NCBI GenBank assembly: GCA_041483675.1
Contig: JBGPGE010000016.1
Span: 1-59,221 of the forward strand
Direction: 5' to 3'
DNA from: 2-12-FULL-60-19 sp041483675
GTDB lineage: Bacteria > Desulfobacterota > Binatia > UBA9968
DNA: 59,221 nt
Each line of letters opens with the position of its first letter. Positions within the stretch are counted from its first letter, which is position 1. Made by a program: the position numbers and the translations under genes. Below are positions 40,751-50,177 of this stretch, piece after piece. The notes under the pieces were generated by a model. It ran no database searches. It was given only the letters and a program-made list of their open reading frames with translations, and was not told where the DNA came from.

Positions 40751-42184
40751 TCAATGAAGGGGTTTGACGGAGAGTTTGTCGTCGGCAAAGCAGAGCAGAG
40801 ACTTTTTGCCGTTGAGCTCGGTCTCGAGCGCCACCTCCCGGCCCCACAACTGATGGAGGTACTGGAGCGTCTTTTCGGCATATTCCAGCTGCAAGTCCCT
40901 GCCGTCATGGTCATGCTTCACGAACAACGCGCGATTGTTGTTATAGTCCGCGTTCTCGATCTGAATCGCCGGGACCGTTCCCATGCCGACGTTGCGTATC
41001 AGGGTTTCTTTAATGGCCTGCCAGTTCTCGTCGTCCGCCATACGGCTGACGACGCGGTCGCCGCCGCGGCTCTGGTGCTCGAACAGGTTGAGTTCCCGAA
41101 CCAGCTCCTCGGTGAGATAGCGTCGTAGAAAAGAAACATCCCGCTCGACTTCCCGCGCCTCGAAGAGCTTGGCCCGGCCCGACTTTGTCTTCGGGCCGGA
41201 CTGTTTTTCTTCCTCCGGCGTCGAATGGTCCCATCGCCGTTCGAGGTCCTCCCAGACCTTCATGCCAAGATGGTACGGATTGAGCGACCCGGCGGCCGGG
41301 CTTAGGACCTGGTTGTGGCGCACCATGAATTCCAGATGCATCCCTTGAGGGAGGTTCAAGGCCTCGACAATGCGCTTGTGCCAGTAGCTCGCCCACCCCT
41401 CGTTCATAATTTTCGTCTCGATCTGCGGGATGAAATATTGCGCCTCTTCGTGGACGATCGTGAGAAGGTCCGTTTCCCAGTCGCTCAACTGGGGGTTGTG
41501 GTCGCGGATAAAGAGCAGAAGGTCCGCCTCCGGATAGAGCGGCACGCGGTTCAAATCGGGCGGCGCGTAGTCCGGGCGGCGGTGGATCGTCTGGAAAGGG
41601 TCCGCCGCCGGCCTGGAGTCCGCCAGCCGTTGCTCGACCTGTTCTTCGGGCGTCTGTTTGCGGACCGCAAGGTTGCGCCGGCACTGGAGCGAGACGGCAT
41701 GCGCGGCGTCGAGCAGCCGTTCCACTTTTTCCTGCCCGATGCTGGGATCCTCGACGTATTTCCGCACGCGATCCGCGTGGGCCTTGAAAGTTTCTATGGT
41801 AAATTCCGCGCGGCCGGACTTGAAGGTGAAATTATTTTTGAAAAAGTCGTTGTGGCCGTACACGTGGGCGATGGTGAGCACCTGGAGGAGGAGCGAGTTG
41901 TCCCGCATCAGGTAGGCGATGGACGGATCGGAGTTGATGACCATCTCGTAGGGCAAGCCGCTCATGCCGTAATCGTAGAGAGTTTTGAGCTTCTCGTAGC
42001 TCTTGCCGTACGACCAGTGCGGGTAGTGGGAAGGCATGCCCGAATAGACCATGTAGCCGAGCATCTGCTCGTGGTCGCAGACCTCGAATTCCTGGGGGTA
42101 GGGATTGAGGCCGAATTGCCGCGCCAGGATGAGGATGCGCTCATTCCAGGCTTCCAGTTCGGCCACGGTGTATGCGGCAGCCAT
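40751..42184 (-). CDS. spoVR: SpoVR family protein
   Basis: A 477-residue SpoVR/YcgB protein. It shows YPQEFEVCDHEQMLGYMVYS, GMPSHYPHWSYGKSYEKLKT, IAHVYGHNDFFKNN and HEEAQYFIPQIETKIMNEGW, all strongly conserved in the family. It is the last gene of the prkA-yhbH-spoVR set, 13 bases after yhbH. In enterobacteria these genes answer nitrogen or stationary-phase stress, and in Bacillus SpoVR affects spore cortex. Its biochemistry is not established. Confidence 0.95.
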   Translation of the reverse strand: MAAAYTVAELEAWNERILILARQFGLNPYPQEFEVCDHEQMLGYMVYSGMPSHYPHWSYGKSYEKLKTLYDYGMSGLPYEMVINSDPSIAYLMRDNSLLLQVLTIAHVYGHNDFFKNNFTFKSGRAEFTIETFKAHADRVRKYVEDPSIGQEKVERLLDAAHAVSLQCRRNLAVRKQTPEEQVEQRLADSRPAADPFQTIHRRPDYAPPDLNRVPLYPEADLLLFIRDHNPQLSDWETDLLTIVHEEAQYFIPQIETKIMNEGWASYWHKRIVEALNLPQGMHLEFMVRHNQVLSPAAGSLNPYHLGMKVWEDLERRWDHSTPEEEKQSGPKTKSGRAKLFEAREVERDVSFLRRYLTEELVRELNLFEHQSRGGDRVVSRMADDENWQAIKETLIRNVGMGTVPAIQIENADYNNNRALFVKHDHDGRDLQLEYAEKTLQYLHQLWGREVALETELNGKKSLLCFADDKLSVKPLH

Positions 42185-42197
42185 GGCGTGCGCGGCT

Positions 42198-43373
42198 TTA
42201 AGCCGCCTCTTCGCGGGCGCGGTCCCGTGCGAGGAAGGTCCGGAAGCAGGGCCAGATGTCTTCCTTGCGCTGGATCTGGACGGTCTGAAAGTTGTCGGCC
42301 TGGAGCTGGGAGAAAAACTGGATCATGCTGCTGCCGTAGTAGCCGGCGCCGAGCGGCTTGATCTCGCCGTAGCCGAAGAGGTTGGAAATCTCGGTCAGTT
42401 CTTTGGCGGCCTGGAGGGCGGCCGGATTGTCGGAGTCGAAGTTGTCTCCGTCGGAGCAGTGAAAGACGTAGACGTTCCACAATGTTGGATGGTAGCGCTG
42501 GTCGACGATCTCCAAAGCCTTGCGGTAGCCGGAGGAGATAAAGGTGCCGCCGGACTCTCCCTTGTGGAAAAATTCCTCTTCGCTCACCTCGCGGGCTTCG
42601 GTGTGGTGGGCGATGAAGACGATCTCGACGTTCTGGTATTTGGTGCAGAGGAAGCGGTAAAGCAGGAAGAAAAAGCTGCGGGCAAGATACTTCTTCATGG
42701 TGTCCATCGAGCCCGATGTGTCCATGACGCACAGCACGACGGCGTTGGATTCGCGCCGCATCTCGGTCACCGTGTGGCGGTAGGTGAGGTCGTCGTTGTG
42801 GAACGGGAAACGCTGCCCGACCGCCGCTCTTCCGGCCTTCTCGGTCGCCTTCTTGCGCTTGATCCGCGCGATCGCCGTGCGGCGCTTGTCGAGGTGGACC
42901 CGGACCCCTTTTCTCCGGTAGCCTTTTCTGCGGTAGAGTTGTTGGACTTCCATCTCGCGCAGGTGCTTGCGCTCGAGATCGGGGAGTTCGAGATCTTCGA
43001 ACATCATATCGATCAGCTCTTCGAGGGAAATATCGGTCTCATAGTAGTCCACACCGGGCCGGTCGCCCGCCGGGTCGCCCCGGCCGGCTCCCTTTCCTTG
43101 ACCGACGACCTGCCCCGGCTGCGTATCTTCTCCGCCCTGGCCGACGCCCGGCGCGTTGTCACCGTAAACGAAACGGTACTCTTTGACCCCGCGGATTGGG
43201 ACCTTGACGATGCGGTTGCGGTCTTTGCCGATGATCGATTCTTCGGCGATGATGTCGGCGATGTTATGCCGGATCGCCTCGTGAACTTTTTGGCGGTGGC
43301 GCAGCCGGTCCCCGGCGGAGCGGTCGCTGCGCTGGACGGAAGAGGGATCGTAAGAGCGGAACACCGTATCCAT
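42198..43373 (-). CDS. yhbH: YeaH/YhbH family protein (DUF444)
   Basis: A 391-residue protein with a von Willebrand A-like core: VLCVMDTSGSMDTMKKYLA carries the DxSxS MIDAS motif, and FIAHHTEAREVSEEEFFHKG follows. It begins with the conserved FRSYDPSSVQRSDRSAGDR region. It is the partner of PrkA in stress signalling. The start is 34 bases after the prkA stop, in the same operon. Confidence 0.94.
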   Translation of the reverse strand: MDTVFRSYDPSSVQRSDRSAGDRLRHRQKVHEAIRHNIADIIAEESIIGKDRNRIVKVPIRGVKEYRFVYGDNAPGVGQGGEDTQPGQVVGQGKGAGRGDPAGDRPGVDYYETDISLEELIDMMFEDLELPDLERKHLREMEVQQLYRRKGYRRKGVRVHLDKRRTAIARIKRKKATEKAGRAAVGQRFPFHNDDLTYRHTVTEMRRESNAVVLCVMDTSGSMDTMKKYLARSFFFLLYRFLCTKYQNVEIVFIAHHTEAREVSEEEFFHKGESGGTFISSGYRKALEIVDQRYHPTLWNVYVFHCSDGDNFDSDNPAALQAAKELTEISNLFGYGEIKPLGAGYYGSSMIQFFSQLQADNFQTVQIQRKEDIWPCFRTFLARDRAREEAA

Positions 43374-43407
43374 GATCCTTACTTTACCCCGTACGCCTTA
43401 CGAGCAT

Positions 43408-45342
43408 TTAGTCCTTCCAAAGGTTGTTCGCCGCATACTTGAGCACCACGTCCACGCAACTGGCGCAGTAGCCGTTGTCGAGCAGGTTCTTGACCATCGT
43501 GTTGTATTTTTCGCTCTGCTCCTCGTCGCGCGTCCTGGCTTTGGTAATCACGCGGCTCAAGTCCCGCACCGAGGTCATCAGTTTTTTCTCGATTGCTTCG
43601 GTCAGCGGCTCGTAGCTCCGGTAGTCGATCTTCTCCCCTCTACGGTTGGCCGCCCACAGATAGGCGATCACCTCCTGCCGGAAACCGTCGGCGGCGGAGC
43701 CGATGATGGCGATCTGCTCTTCAATAGATTTCATAAAACCTTCGTCCGGCGACAGCTCTTCCTTGGTGTTGCGGTCCTTGACCTTGCTCTTGTTGACGTA
43801 AGCCTCGGCATGGTCGAGGTAGTTTTGGAACAGCGATTCGGCCTGCTCGCGGTACGAATAGACGAAGGCGCGGGTAATCTCCTTCTCTAAAATCTCCAGG
43901 TACTCTTTGTGCAGCGTGTCCTGGAGAAATTCGAGATGCTGCTTGCGCGTGTCGTCGGGGAGGTCGGCCTCCTTGACCATATTGATCAGCGCCTCGCGGA
44001 CGTTGATCGGATTGATGCAATTGCCCGCGGTGTTGTCCGAGAGCGCGTTGTCCAGCGCCTTCATAATAAACCGGGTCGAGATCCCGCTCATGCCCTCGCG
44101 TTTGGCCGACTCGCGCAGCTCCTGGACGTCGACTTTTTTCGTTCGCCCCTTCTCGACGACCTCTTCGCCGTTGTAGAGCTTGAGCTTGGTCATCAAGTCG
44201 CATTTGTTGGTCGGCTCGAGGCGGGAGAGTACGGCGAACATAGAGGCGATCTCGAGTGTGTGCGGCGACACGTGGGCGTGGAAGTCGGAGTGGCGGATAA
44301 TCTTCTGGTAGATCTTGACCTCCTCCGAGAGTCGAAGGTTATAGGGGACTTTGATGACGACGATGCGGTCGAGAATCGCCTCGTTGGTATGGTCCGCCTT
44401 GAATTTCTGCCACTCGGCTTCATTCGAATGCGCGACGATCACGGTGTCCACGTAGACCAGGCCGTGCCTTCCGGGGGCCGGGATCACCTTTTCCTGGGTC
44501 GCGGTGATCATGCAGTGGAGGTACTCGATCTCGTTTTTGAAAACCTCTATAAATTCGACCATGCCGCGGTTGCCGACGTTGAGCGCGCCGTTCAGCTCCA
44601 GGACGCGCGGATCGCCTTCGGAATAGAGGTCGAGCTTGGAGATGTCTTCGCTGCCGATCAGGACCGAGGTGTCCTGGTTGTTGGGGTCCACCGGCGGCAC
44701 CACGCCGATCCCGACGCGCGCCCGCTTGGAGAACTCCAGGGCGCTGACGGGAAATTCCTCGTAGCGGCCGTTGAACTCCGCTTTCAAGCGGTAGCGGCAG
44801 ACCGGGCAGAGGTCGCCTTCGATGTGAACGCCCAACATCTTTTCGAATTCCTTGCGCAGGTGGCGGGGAATCAGGTGGAGCGCCTCTTCGAACATCGGGC
44901 AGCCCTCGATCGCATAGATCGCTTCGCTCTCTTCGAGGCCGCGATGGAGTTTTTCAATCAGCGAGCTTTTGCCGGAGCCGACGGGGCCCATCAGGTAGAG
45001 CACCTGGCGGCTTTCTTCGCCTTTCATGGACGCGGCGTGAAAGTAGCGAACGATTTGCGCGATGGTCTTTTCAATGCCGAAGAATTCGTCGGCGAAGAAA
45101 TGGTGGACCTTGAGGTTCTCGTCCTTGTAGAGGCGTTTGATCCTGGGGTCGTCCGTATCGTGAATATCGCGGACGCCCGGCTTCATGACAATGTCGTAGA
45201 TGCGCGCATGGGCAAGCTTCGTGATCGACGGGGTTTCCTTGACCTTGTCCAGGTAGCCGAGCAGGTTCCCCTTCCATGCCCTCGTCTGGCTTTGGTCACG
45301 GTCTTTGCGGATCAGGGACTCGAAGTCCTTGTGTTCATTCAT
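43408..45342 (-). CDS. prkA: PrkA family serine protein kinase / AAA+ protein
   Basis: A 644-residue PrkA/YeaG protein. The AAA module has Walker A GPVGSGKSSLIEKL and the sequence EEALHLIPRHLRKEFEKMLG. A C-terminal kinase-like domain follows. AAGGAGGTG is well placed before the ATG. It leads the prkA-yhbH-spoVR operon, linked to stress and nitrogen-starvation responses. The upstream 464 bases hold a possible leader frame but no clear sigma54 or heat-shock promoter. Confidence 0.96.
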   Translation of the reverse strand: MNEHKDFESLIRKDRDQSQTRAWKGNLLGYLDKVKETPSITKLAHARIYDIVMKPGVRDIHDTDDPRIKRLYKDENLKVHHFFADEFFGIEKTIAQIVRYFHAASMKGEESRQVLYLMGPVGSGKSSLIEKLHRGLEESEAIYAIEGCPMFEEALHLIPRHLRKEFEKMLGVHIEGDLCPVCRYRLKAEFNGRYEEFPVSALEFSKRARVGIGVVPPVDPNNQDTSVLIGSEDISKLDLYSEGDPRVLELNGALNVGNRGMVEFIEVFKNEIEYLHCMITATQEKVIPAPGRHGLVYVDTVIVAHSNEAEWQKFKADHTNEAILDRIVVIKVPYNLRLSEEVKIYQKIIRHSDFHAHVSPHTLEIASMFAVLSRLEPTNKCDLMTKLKLYNGEEVVEKGRTKKVDVQELRESAKREGMSGISTRFIMKALDNALSDNTAGNCINPINVREALINMVKEADLPDDTRKQHLEFLQDTLHKEYLEILEKEITRAFVYSYREQAESLFQNYLDHAEAYVNKSKVKDRNTKEELSPDEGFMKSIEEQIAIIGSAADGFRQEVIAYLWAANRRGEKIDYRSYEPLTEAIEKKLMTSVRDLSRVITKARTRDEEQSEKYNTMVKNLLDNGYCASCVDVVLKYAANNLWKD

Positions 45343-45599
45343 TTCGGCGGCACCTCCTTAGCGGAGTCGGTCCGAAAACAGACTTGTTCAACAGCCCGCT
45401 GCCAACGGAGAATACGATTGGTCGTCGTCGAAAGGGCACGCCTCGATAGACGCGTGAGGTTACGGTGATGCAGGGAAACCGAGGACGGCCGTATCCGCCA
45501 GGCGGCGTGCTCGGGAGATGCAAGAAAAAAAAGAGGGATCGGTGAAAAACGGGGTGAAGCTGTCTTGAGGATCAACCAGAAGCTCTTTAGGGTCAGCAC
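45339..45599 (-). CDS. Possible leader open frame upstream of prkA
   Basis: An 86-codon frame from a GTG at 45599 that has a perfect AGGAGGT site directly upstream. Its stop codon overlaps the prkA start as ATGA, so translation would be coupled. The composition is poor for a real protein (many Ser, Arg and Pro residues, no recognised family). It could be a regulatory leader whose ribosome traffic opens the prkA site. Low confidence. Confidence 0.25.
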   Translation of the reverse strand: MLTLKSFWLILKTASPRFSPIPLFFLASPEHAAWRIRPSSVSLHHRNLTRLSRRALSTTTNRILRWQRAVEQVCFRTDSAKEVPPK

Positions 45600-45806
45600 G
45601 CTACCTCCTTTCCCTAAGGATCCCGGTCAATTTAAACCGAGGCGCTCTCAATGATTGGACGCAAGCGGGAAGCAGTTCTTCAAGAGAGCCACGATAAGAC
45701 CATTGAAGCTCGATTCTCCTGTAATGTCAAGAAAATTTCGGGCTTCGATGCGTTGGGATTAGAAATCCGCTCTATTTGACGGCGTCGCGGCGGTTGGGAT
45801 TGCGCG
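45343..45806. other. 464-base gap between uppP and prkA
   Basis: Apart from the possible leader frame ending at 45339, this stretch shows no gene or RNA. It must hold the prkA promoter. I could not place a convincing -35/-10, sigma54 or sigma32 site. An AGGAGG-type site at 45603-45608 is the clearest signal. Confidence 0.5.
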
Positions 45807-46631
45807 TTACAGAAGCCGCCCGCGGGTGAGGAGGTAGAAGAGCGGAGCCGCGGCGAGTCGATAATAGGCGAAGGGAACCAAGCTCCAGCGGTTGAGCAGC
45901 CGAATGAAGGTTTTGACGGTTGTCAGCGCGACAATATACGAAACTACGAAGCCGACCGCCAACTGTGCGATGTCCGCGGCGTTGAGCGCGTGCGCCGTCT
46001 TTAGAAGGTCGTAACCGGTAGCCGCGGCCATCACGGGAACGGCGATTAAAAACGAGAACTCGGCGGCCGCTTTGCGATCGAGTCCCAGCAGCATTCCCCC
46101 CGCAATGGTCGCGGCGGCGCGCGAAGTGCCGGGCCACAGGGCGAGTATCTGAAACAGCCCGACTCCCAGAGCTTGACCCAGGGTGATCGAGTCCAGCGAG
46201 GCGGAAGGGCGGTTGCGGATATGACGCTCGACGAGCAGGAGGGCGGCGCCGCCGGCCGCGAGCGCGAGGCTGACCGCTGTCGGATTGAAAAGATGACGTT
46301 TGATGAGACCGTGCCCAAGATATCCAGCCGCAAGCGCCGGGAGAGTGGCCGCTGCAATCCGCAAAACTCCATCCGAGCCGTCCAATGTTGAGCCGAGGAC
46401 CAGAGACTGCGGGCGTTCGCGGGGAAGGAGGCGCAGGAACCGCTCGCGGTAAAGCACGAGAACCGAAAGCACCGCGCCAAGCTGTATCGCGACTTCGAAA
46501 GTCGCCGCCTTCTCGCCGACGAAGCCCAATAGATTGCCGGCGACGATGAGATGGCCGGTGGAGGAGACCGGAATGAATTCGGTCAGCCCTTCGATGATGC
46601 CGAGCGCGATGGCGATGGCTAAGCTTTGCAA
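45807..46631 (-). CDS. uppP: Undecaprenyl-diphosphatase UppP/BacA
   Basis: A 274-residue membrane phosphatase. It carries the catalytic EGLTEFIPVSSTGHLIV and the second motif WPGTSRAAATIAGGMLLGLD. The family usually has PGTSRSG; AAA here is a variation. It recycles the lipid carrier for peptidoglycan synthesis and confers basal bacitracin tolerance. It follows the DedA gene by 36 bases on the same strand. Confidence 0.95.
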   Translation of the reverse strand: MQSLAIAIALGIIEGLTEFIPVSSTGHLIVAGNLLGFVGEKAATFEVAIQLGAVLSVLVLYRERFLRLLPRERPQSLVLGSTLDGSDGVLRIAAATLPALAAGYLGHGLIKRHLFNPTAVSLALAAGGAALLLVERHIRNRPSASLDSITLGQALGVGLFQILALWPGTSRAAATIAGGMLLGLDRKAAAEFSFLIAVPVMAAATGYDLLKTAHALNAADIAQLAVGFVVSYIVALTTVKTFIRLLNRWSLVPFAYYRLAAAPLFYLLTRGRLL

Positions 46632-46667
46632 GGTCCCTCCGAAACAGCGACGCTCAGGCGGTCGGCT

Positions 46668-47303
46668 CTAGCCGATGGAGTTGCGCGCCTTCCATTTCTC
46701 TCTGGCGATTTTGGCGATGGCGGGAAGGAGCGAAAGAAAGATCACGACCACGATGACGGTATGAATGTGCTCCTGAATATTCGGCACGATCCGGCCAAGA
46801 AAATAGCCGGCAAAAGTAGTGCTCATGACCCAAAAGATCCCTCCCGCGACGTTGTACGCTACGAAGCGCCGATATTGCATGCCGCCCACCCCGGCCACCA
46901 CGGGCGCGAAAGTCCGGATGATCGGAACGAATCTCGCGATCAAAATCGTGAAGCCGCCGTACTTGTCGTAAAACTCCTTGGCGCTGATGAGGTGCTTACG
47001 ATGGAAAAAGAGAGAATCTTCGCGGGTGAAAATTTTCGGCCCGGTGCGGGCGCCGATACTGTAGCCGACGCTGTCGCCGACGATGGCGGCGAGGCTGAGC
47101 GTGACGTTGAGCGTCCCCAGGTCGAGGTCGCCGCGCGCGGCGAAGATCCCCGCCGTGACGAGAAGAGAGTCTCCGGGGAGAAAGAAGCCGACGAAAAGCC
47201 CGGTCTCGGCGAACACGATCGCCGCAATGACAAGAATGCCGCCGACGCGGACGAGACTCTCCACGTCGTAGATTCGATGGAACACAGTCCAGAGAAATTC
47301 CAT
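46668..47303 (-). CDS. DedA-family membrane protein
   Basis: A 211-residue protein with the DedA pattern GLFVGFFLPGDSLLVTAGIF, the conserved GDSVGYSIGARTGPKIF and the RFVPIIRTFAPVVAGVGGM segment with its arginine. DedA proteins flip undecaprenyl phosphate or phospholipids, which fits cotranscription with uppP. The protein starts ATG with no strong ribosome binding site visible. Confidence 0.92.
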   Translation of the reverse strand: MEFLWTVFHRIYDVESLVRVGGILVIAAIVFAETGLFVGFFLPGDSLLVTAGIFAARGDLDLGTLNVTLSLAAIVGDSVGYSIGARTGPKIFTREDSLFFHRKHLISAKEFYDKYGGFTILIARFVPIIRTFAPVVAGVGGMQYRRFVAYNVAGGIFWVMSTTFAGYFLGRIVPNIQEHIHTVIVVVIFLSLLPAIAKIAREKWKARNSIG

Positions 47304-47473
47304 GCGGTTTGCTTATGCGTGAGGCGGGCGATCTGGCTCCAGTGTCGTAGTTGCCGAATAGTTTGCGTGACTGTAACATCATCGCGGCGGACAGTCAAAG
47401 AAAAATGCGATCCACGCGGGCGGCGCCCGGTCCGCAAAGATTCGCGCTTGCGCCTTGCGCGCTGGAATCGGTC

Positions 47474-47501
47474 TTGACAGGTTTGGCTAAAGCCTGATAA
47501 A
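47474..47501 (+). promoter_or_regulatory. Likely sigma70-type promoter for the orphan histidine kinase
   Basis: A perfect TTGACA (47474-47479) and GATAAA (47496-47501) are 16 bases apart. TAAAGCCT is repeated directly at 47488-47495 and 47498-47505, across the -10 element, which could be an operator. The kinase ATG is 55 bases downstream. Confidence 0.55.
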
Positions 47502-47556
47502 GCCTCATGCCTATCGCTTATAAAGCTTAAGCTGTCCCACGAAGAGGGAGGTTGCC

Positions 47557-50088
47557 ATGGCCCACCCGAATCGACGTCGAACAGGTTGGTTAACTGCCGT
47601 TGTTTTCCTCGCGCTGGCAACGACAGCCGTGACTTTGATTCCGTCTCTCCAGTGGGTCAACCGGACGTTCCCGGGGTTTTTCCTCTACGGGAATCTTACC
47701 GTCGCGCCCTATTTCCTCCCTCACTGGAGCGGCCAGCAGGCCGGCCTGAGTTTTTTGGACCGCGTGGTCGCGGTCGATGGCGAAACGATTGCCGCGCCTG
47801 AGCAGATCTACGATCGTTTGCGCCGTTCGCCGGCGCAAGAGCCGATCCGCTATACGGTGGAGCGGCGCGGCGAGACGATCGAGCTTGCCATCCCCCCAAT
47901 GCGATTTTCGTTTCAGGATTGGCTGCTGAGTTCTGGAATCTACCTGCTGGGCGGGTTGGGATTCCTGATCATTGGCTTTGCGCCTTTTTACATGCGCTCC
48001 TCCGCTCCCGCGGCGCCGGTGCTATTTTTTATGGCGAGCGCTATTTCGCTTTGGTTCGTTGTCACCTTCGACTTTATGACCGCGCGCCATTGGCCGCTGG
48101 CGGTGCGTCCCTTTGCGCTTGTTTTGACCTGCGGCGCGGTGATCCATCTCGGGCTTGCCCTTACCCGGACGCGCGAAGCGCTAAAGAAACTCCGGCGGCG
48201 CCTCGCTCTCGTCTATGCCGCGTCTGCGCTGTTGGGGACCTTCTTTGTCGCCACGTTCCACGGTCCGCTTGAGATCTGGCGCTGGAGCCAGCGGCTGAGC
48301 TACGGTTACTGCCTCCTTGCGGCGTCGCTTCTACTCACATTTTTGGTTGCGGCGCTGCGGCGGCCGGCGAGCGCCTTGGAGCGGTCGCGCCTGAGAGTGG
48401 TCTTGTTCGGCGCGCTGCTGGGCCTCTGTGTGCCCGCCTTCGGCACGGTCCTGACGAGCTTCTTCTCCTGGTCGATTCCTTACAACGTATCGTTTATTCC
48501 GGTGGTGTTCTTCCCGTTGTCCGTGGCTTACGCGCTGCTCAAATACAGCCTGTTCGATCTTGACGTCGCGCTTAAGGTGGGGCTGATTCGGGCGGCTTTG
48601 GCGTCGTCGCTTCTGCTGATTTACGGCCTGTTGGTCTCGGTTTTGGGAGTGGGCATCGGCGTCTATGCCGAAGACGCGCCGGTCCCGATCTTTTTTTCCA
48701 TCCTCGTGGTCGTGATCTTCAATCCCTTGCTCCGTTGGATCGAAGCGGCCGTGGACCGCTACGTCTATCGTAAAGAATACGATCCGAGGCAGTTGCAGAC
48801 GGATGCGAGCGCGCTGCTGCGCTCCCTCTCGCGGCCCCAGACCGTGGCGGAAAAATCCCTCAAATTGATCGGCGAGCGCATCGGCCTCGACGCCGCGCAT
48901 CTATTCTTTTTCTTTTCGGCGGACACCGGCGGGCCTGTGATTGCTTCGCTTCATGCCGAGGCGGACGCGGCCCGCGACCTTTTCCTCAGCCGTCTACATC
49001 GTCTCTGGTCGGCTCATTTCGGAATCGCCAGGAAGGGGGCTTCCAAGAACGAATGGCTGACGGATTCCGCCGGACGGGAGGACCGTGAAGAGTTGGCCCA
49101 CGTGCTCACGGCCTTGAAATCGGAACTCGTCATCGCGATCGTCTTTCAAGACGAGGTTCGAGGAATCCTCGCGCTCGGCAAGAAAAACTCCGGCAGGGAA
49201 TTCAACGGCGACGATTTCGCCCTGCTCTGCGCCCTGGCCGACCAGCTTGCGCTGGCGCTGGAAAACGGCACGCTCTTCGAGGACTCCGAGCGGTCGAAAG
49301 AGAGTTACCGGCGCCTGTACGACGAATCTCAGGCCTTGAACCGGAGGCTGATCGAGACGGACCGGCAGAAAAAGGACTTCGTCGCCAACATCTCTCATGA
49401 GCTGAGGACGCCGGTCTGCACGATTTTGGGGTACGCCGAGGTGCTGCGCGATCCGGCGTTTGCCGGCGATCGGCACGCGATCCTGGATCGGGTCGCTACC
49501 CACGGCCACGAGCTGTCGCAGCTTATGGATAACCTCTTGCAGTTCTGCCGCATGGAAAGCGGAAGTCTGAGCGTGGCCCTCAGGGAGATGAAGGTTGCCG
49601 AGGTGTTTCAGGCGCTCGAGATTGTGGCGCGGCGGCTGATCAGAGGGCGGCCGATACAGTTTCGGGTCGAGATGGAATCGTCGCTGGAGACCGTTCTCAC
49701 CGATCCCGAAAAATTTCAGCAGATTATGATGCATCTCCTGACCAACGCCGTAAAGTTCACGGAAAGGGGAGAGATCGCGGTGGGAGTCAGGCAGACATGG
49801 GAGAGAGACGAGCCGTTCGTTGAATGTTGGATCGGCGACACCGGCATAGGAATCAGCCGCCAGGACCAGGAGGCGATCTTCGAAGATTTCCGCCAGCTCG
49901 AACGCTCGTCGACCCGGCACTACGGCGGAACCGGCATGGGGCTCAGCTTGTGTAAAAAACTCGCCCACTCTCTTCGAGGCAGGATCGAAGTCCGGAGCGA
50001 AGTTGGGAAGGGGAGCGTCTTCAGCCTGATTCTCCCCGTCCCCAGGCCGCAGGCGGAACCTGCCGCGCCGCAAGCGGAAGCGGCCTAA
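47557..50088 (+). CDS. Orphan sensor histidine kinase with PDZ, 7TM and GAF domains
   Basis: An 843-residue kinase. A first membrane helix (about 12-34) leads to a PDZ-like domain (GLSFLDRVVAVDGETIAAPE, about 62-82). Several helices follow between 118 and 390. A GAF domain (about 420-560) and a coiled coil lead to HisKA with His614 in NISHELRTPVCTILGY. HATPase_c has DTGIGISRQDQ and GGTGMGLSLCKKL. No response regulator gene is adjacent, so its output is unknown. The PDZ part may sense peptides or protein partners in the periplasm. Confidence 0.9.
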   Translation: MAHPNRRRTGWLTAVVFLALATTAVTLIPSLQWVNRTFPGFFLYGNLTVAPYFLPHWSGQQAGLSFLDRVVAVDGETIAAPEQIYDRLRRSPAQEPIRYTVERRGETIELAIPPMRFSFQDWLLSSGIYLLGGLGFLIIGFAPFYMRSSAPAAPVLFFMASAISLWFVVTFDFMTARHWPLAVRPFALVLTCGAVIHLGLALTRTREALKKLRRRLALVYAASALLGTFFVATFHGPLEIWRWSQRLSYGYCLLAASLLLTFLVAALRRPASALERSRLRVVLFGALLGLCVPAFGTVLTSFFSWSIPYNVSFIPVVFFPLSVAYALLKYSLFDLDVALKVGLIRAALASSLLLIYGLLVSVLGVGIGVYAEDAPVPIFFSILVVVIFNPLLRWIEAAVDRYVYRKEYDPRQLQTDASALLRSLSRPQTVAEKSLKLIGERIGLDAAHLFFFFSADTGGPVIASLHAEADAARDLFLSRLHRLWSAHFGIARKGASKNEWLTDSAGREDREELAHVLTALKSELVIAIVFQDEVRGILALGKKNSGREFNGDDFALLCALADQLALALENGTLFEDSERSKESYRRLYDESQALNRRLIETDRQKKDFVANISHELRTPVCTILGYAEVLRDPAFAGDRHAILDRVATHGHELSQLMDNLLQFCRMESGSLSVALREMKVAEVFQALEIVARRLIRGRPIQFRVEMESSLETVLTDPEKFQQIMMHLLTNAVKFTERGEIAVGVRQTWERDEPFVECWIGDTGIGISRQDQEAIFEDFRQLERSSTRHYGGTGMGLSLCKKLAHSLRGRIEVRSEVGKGSVFSLILPVPRPQAEPAAPQAEAA

Positions 50089-50113
50089 GGGGCGGTTAGG
50101 CCTATTCTCTTCC

Positions 50114-50140
50114 TTGACGGCGCGCGTCCTCTTATATTAC
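50114..50140 (+). promoter_or_regulatory. Possible promoter for the solute-binding protein genes
   Basis: TTGACG (50114-50119) and TATTAC (50135-50140) are 15 bases apart, a short spacer. The first gene starts at 50178. The kinase gene ends at 50088, so this gap of 89 bases must hold any separate promoter. Confidence 0.35.
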
Positions 50141-50177
50141 TACCTCTATTGAAACCGATCCGAGATAGGTGAGACTT

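Noticed and set aside
43909..45468. A 519-codon plus-strand frame opposite prkA, and a 445-codon one at 42105-43442 opposite yhbH
   Set aside because: Both mirror strongly conserved genes and have low-complexity products. They are shadows.
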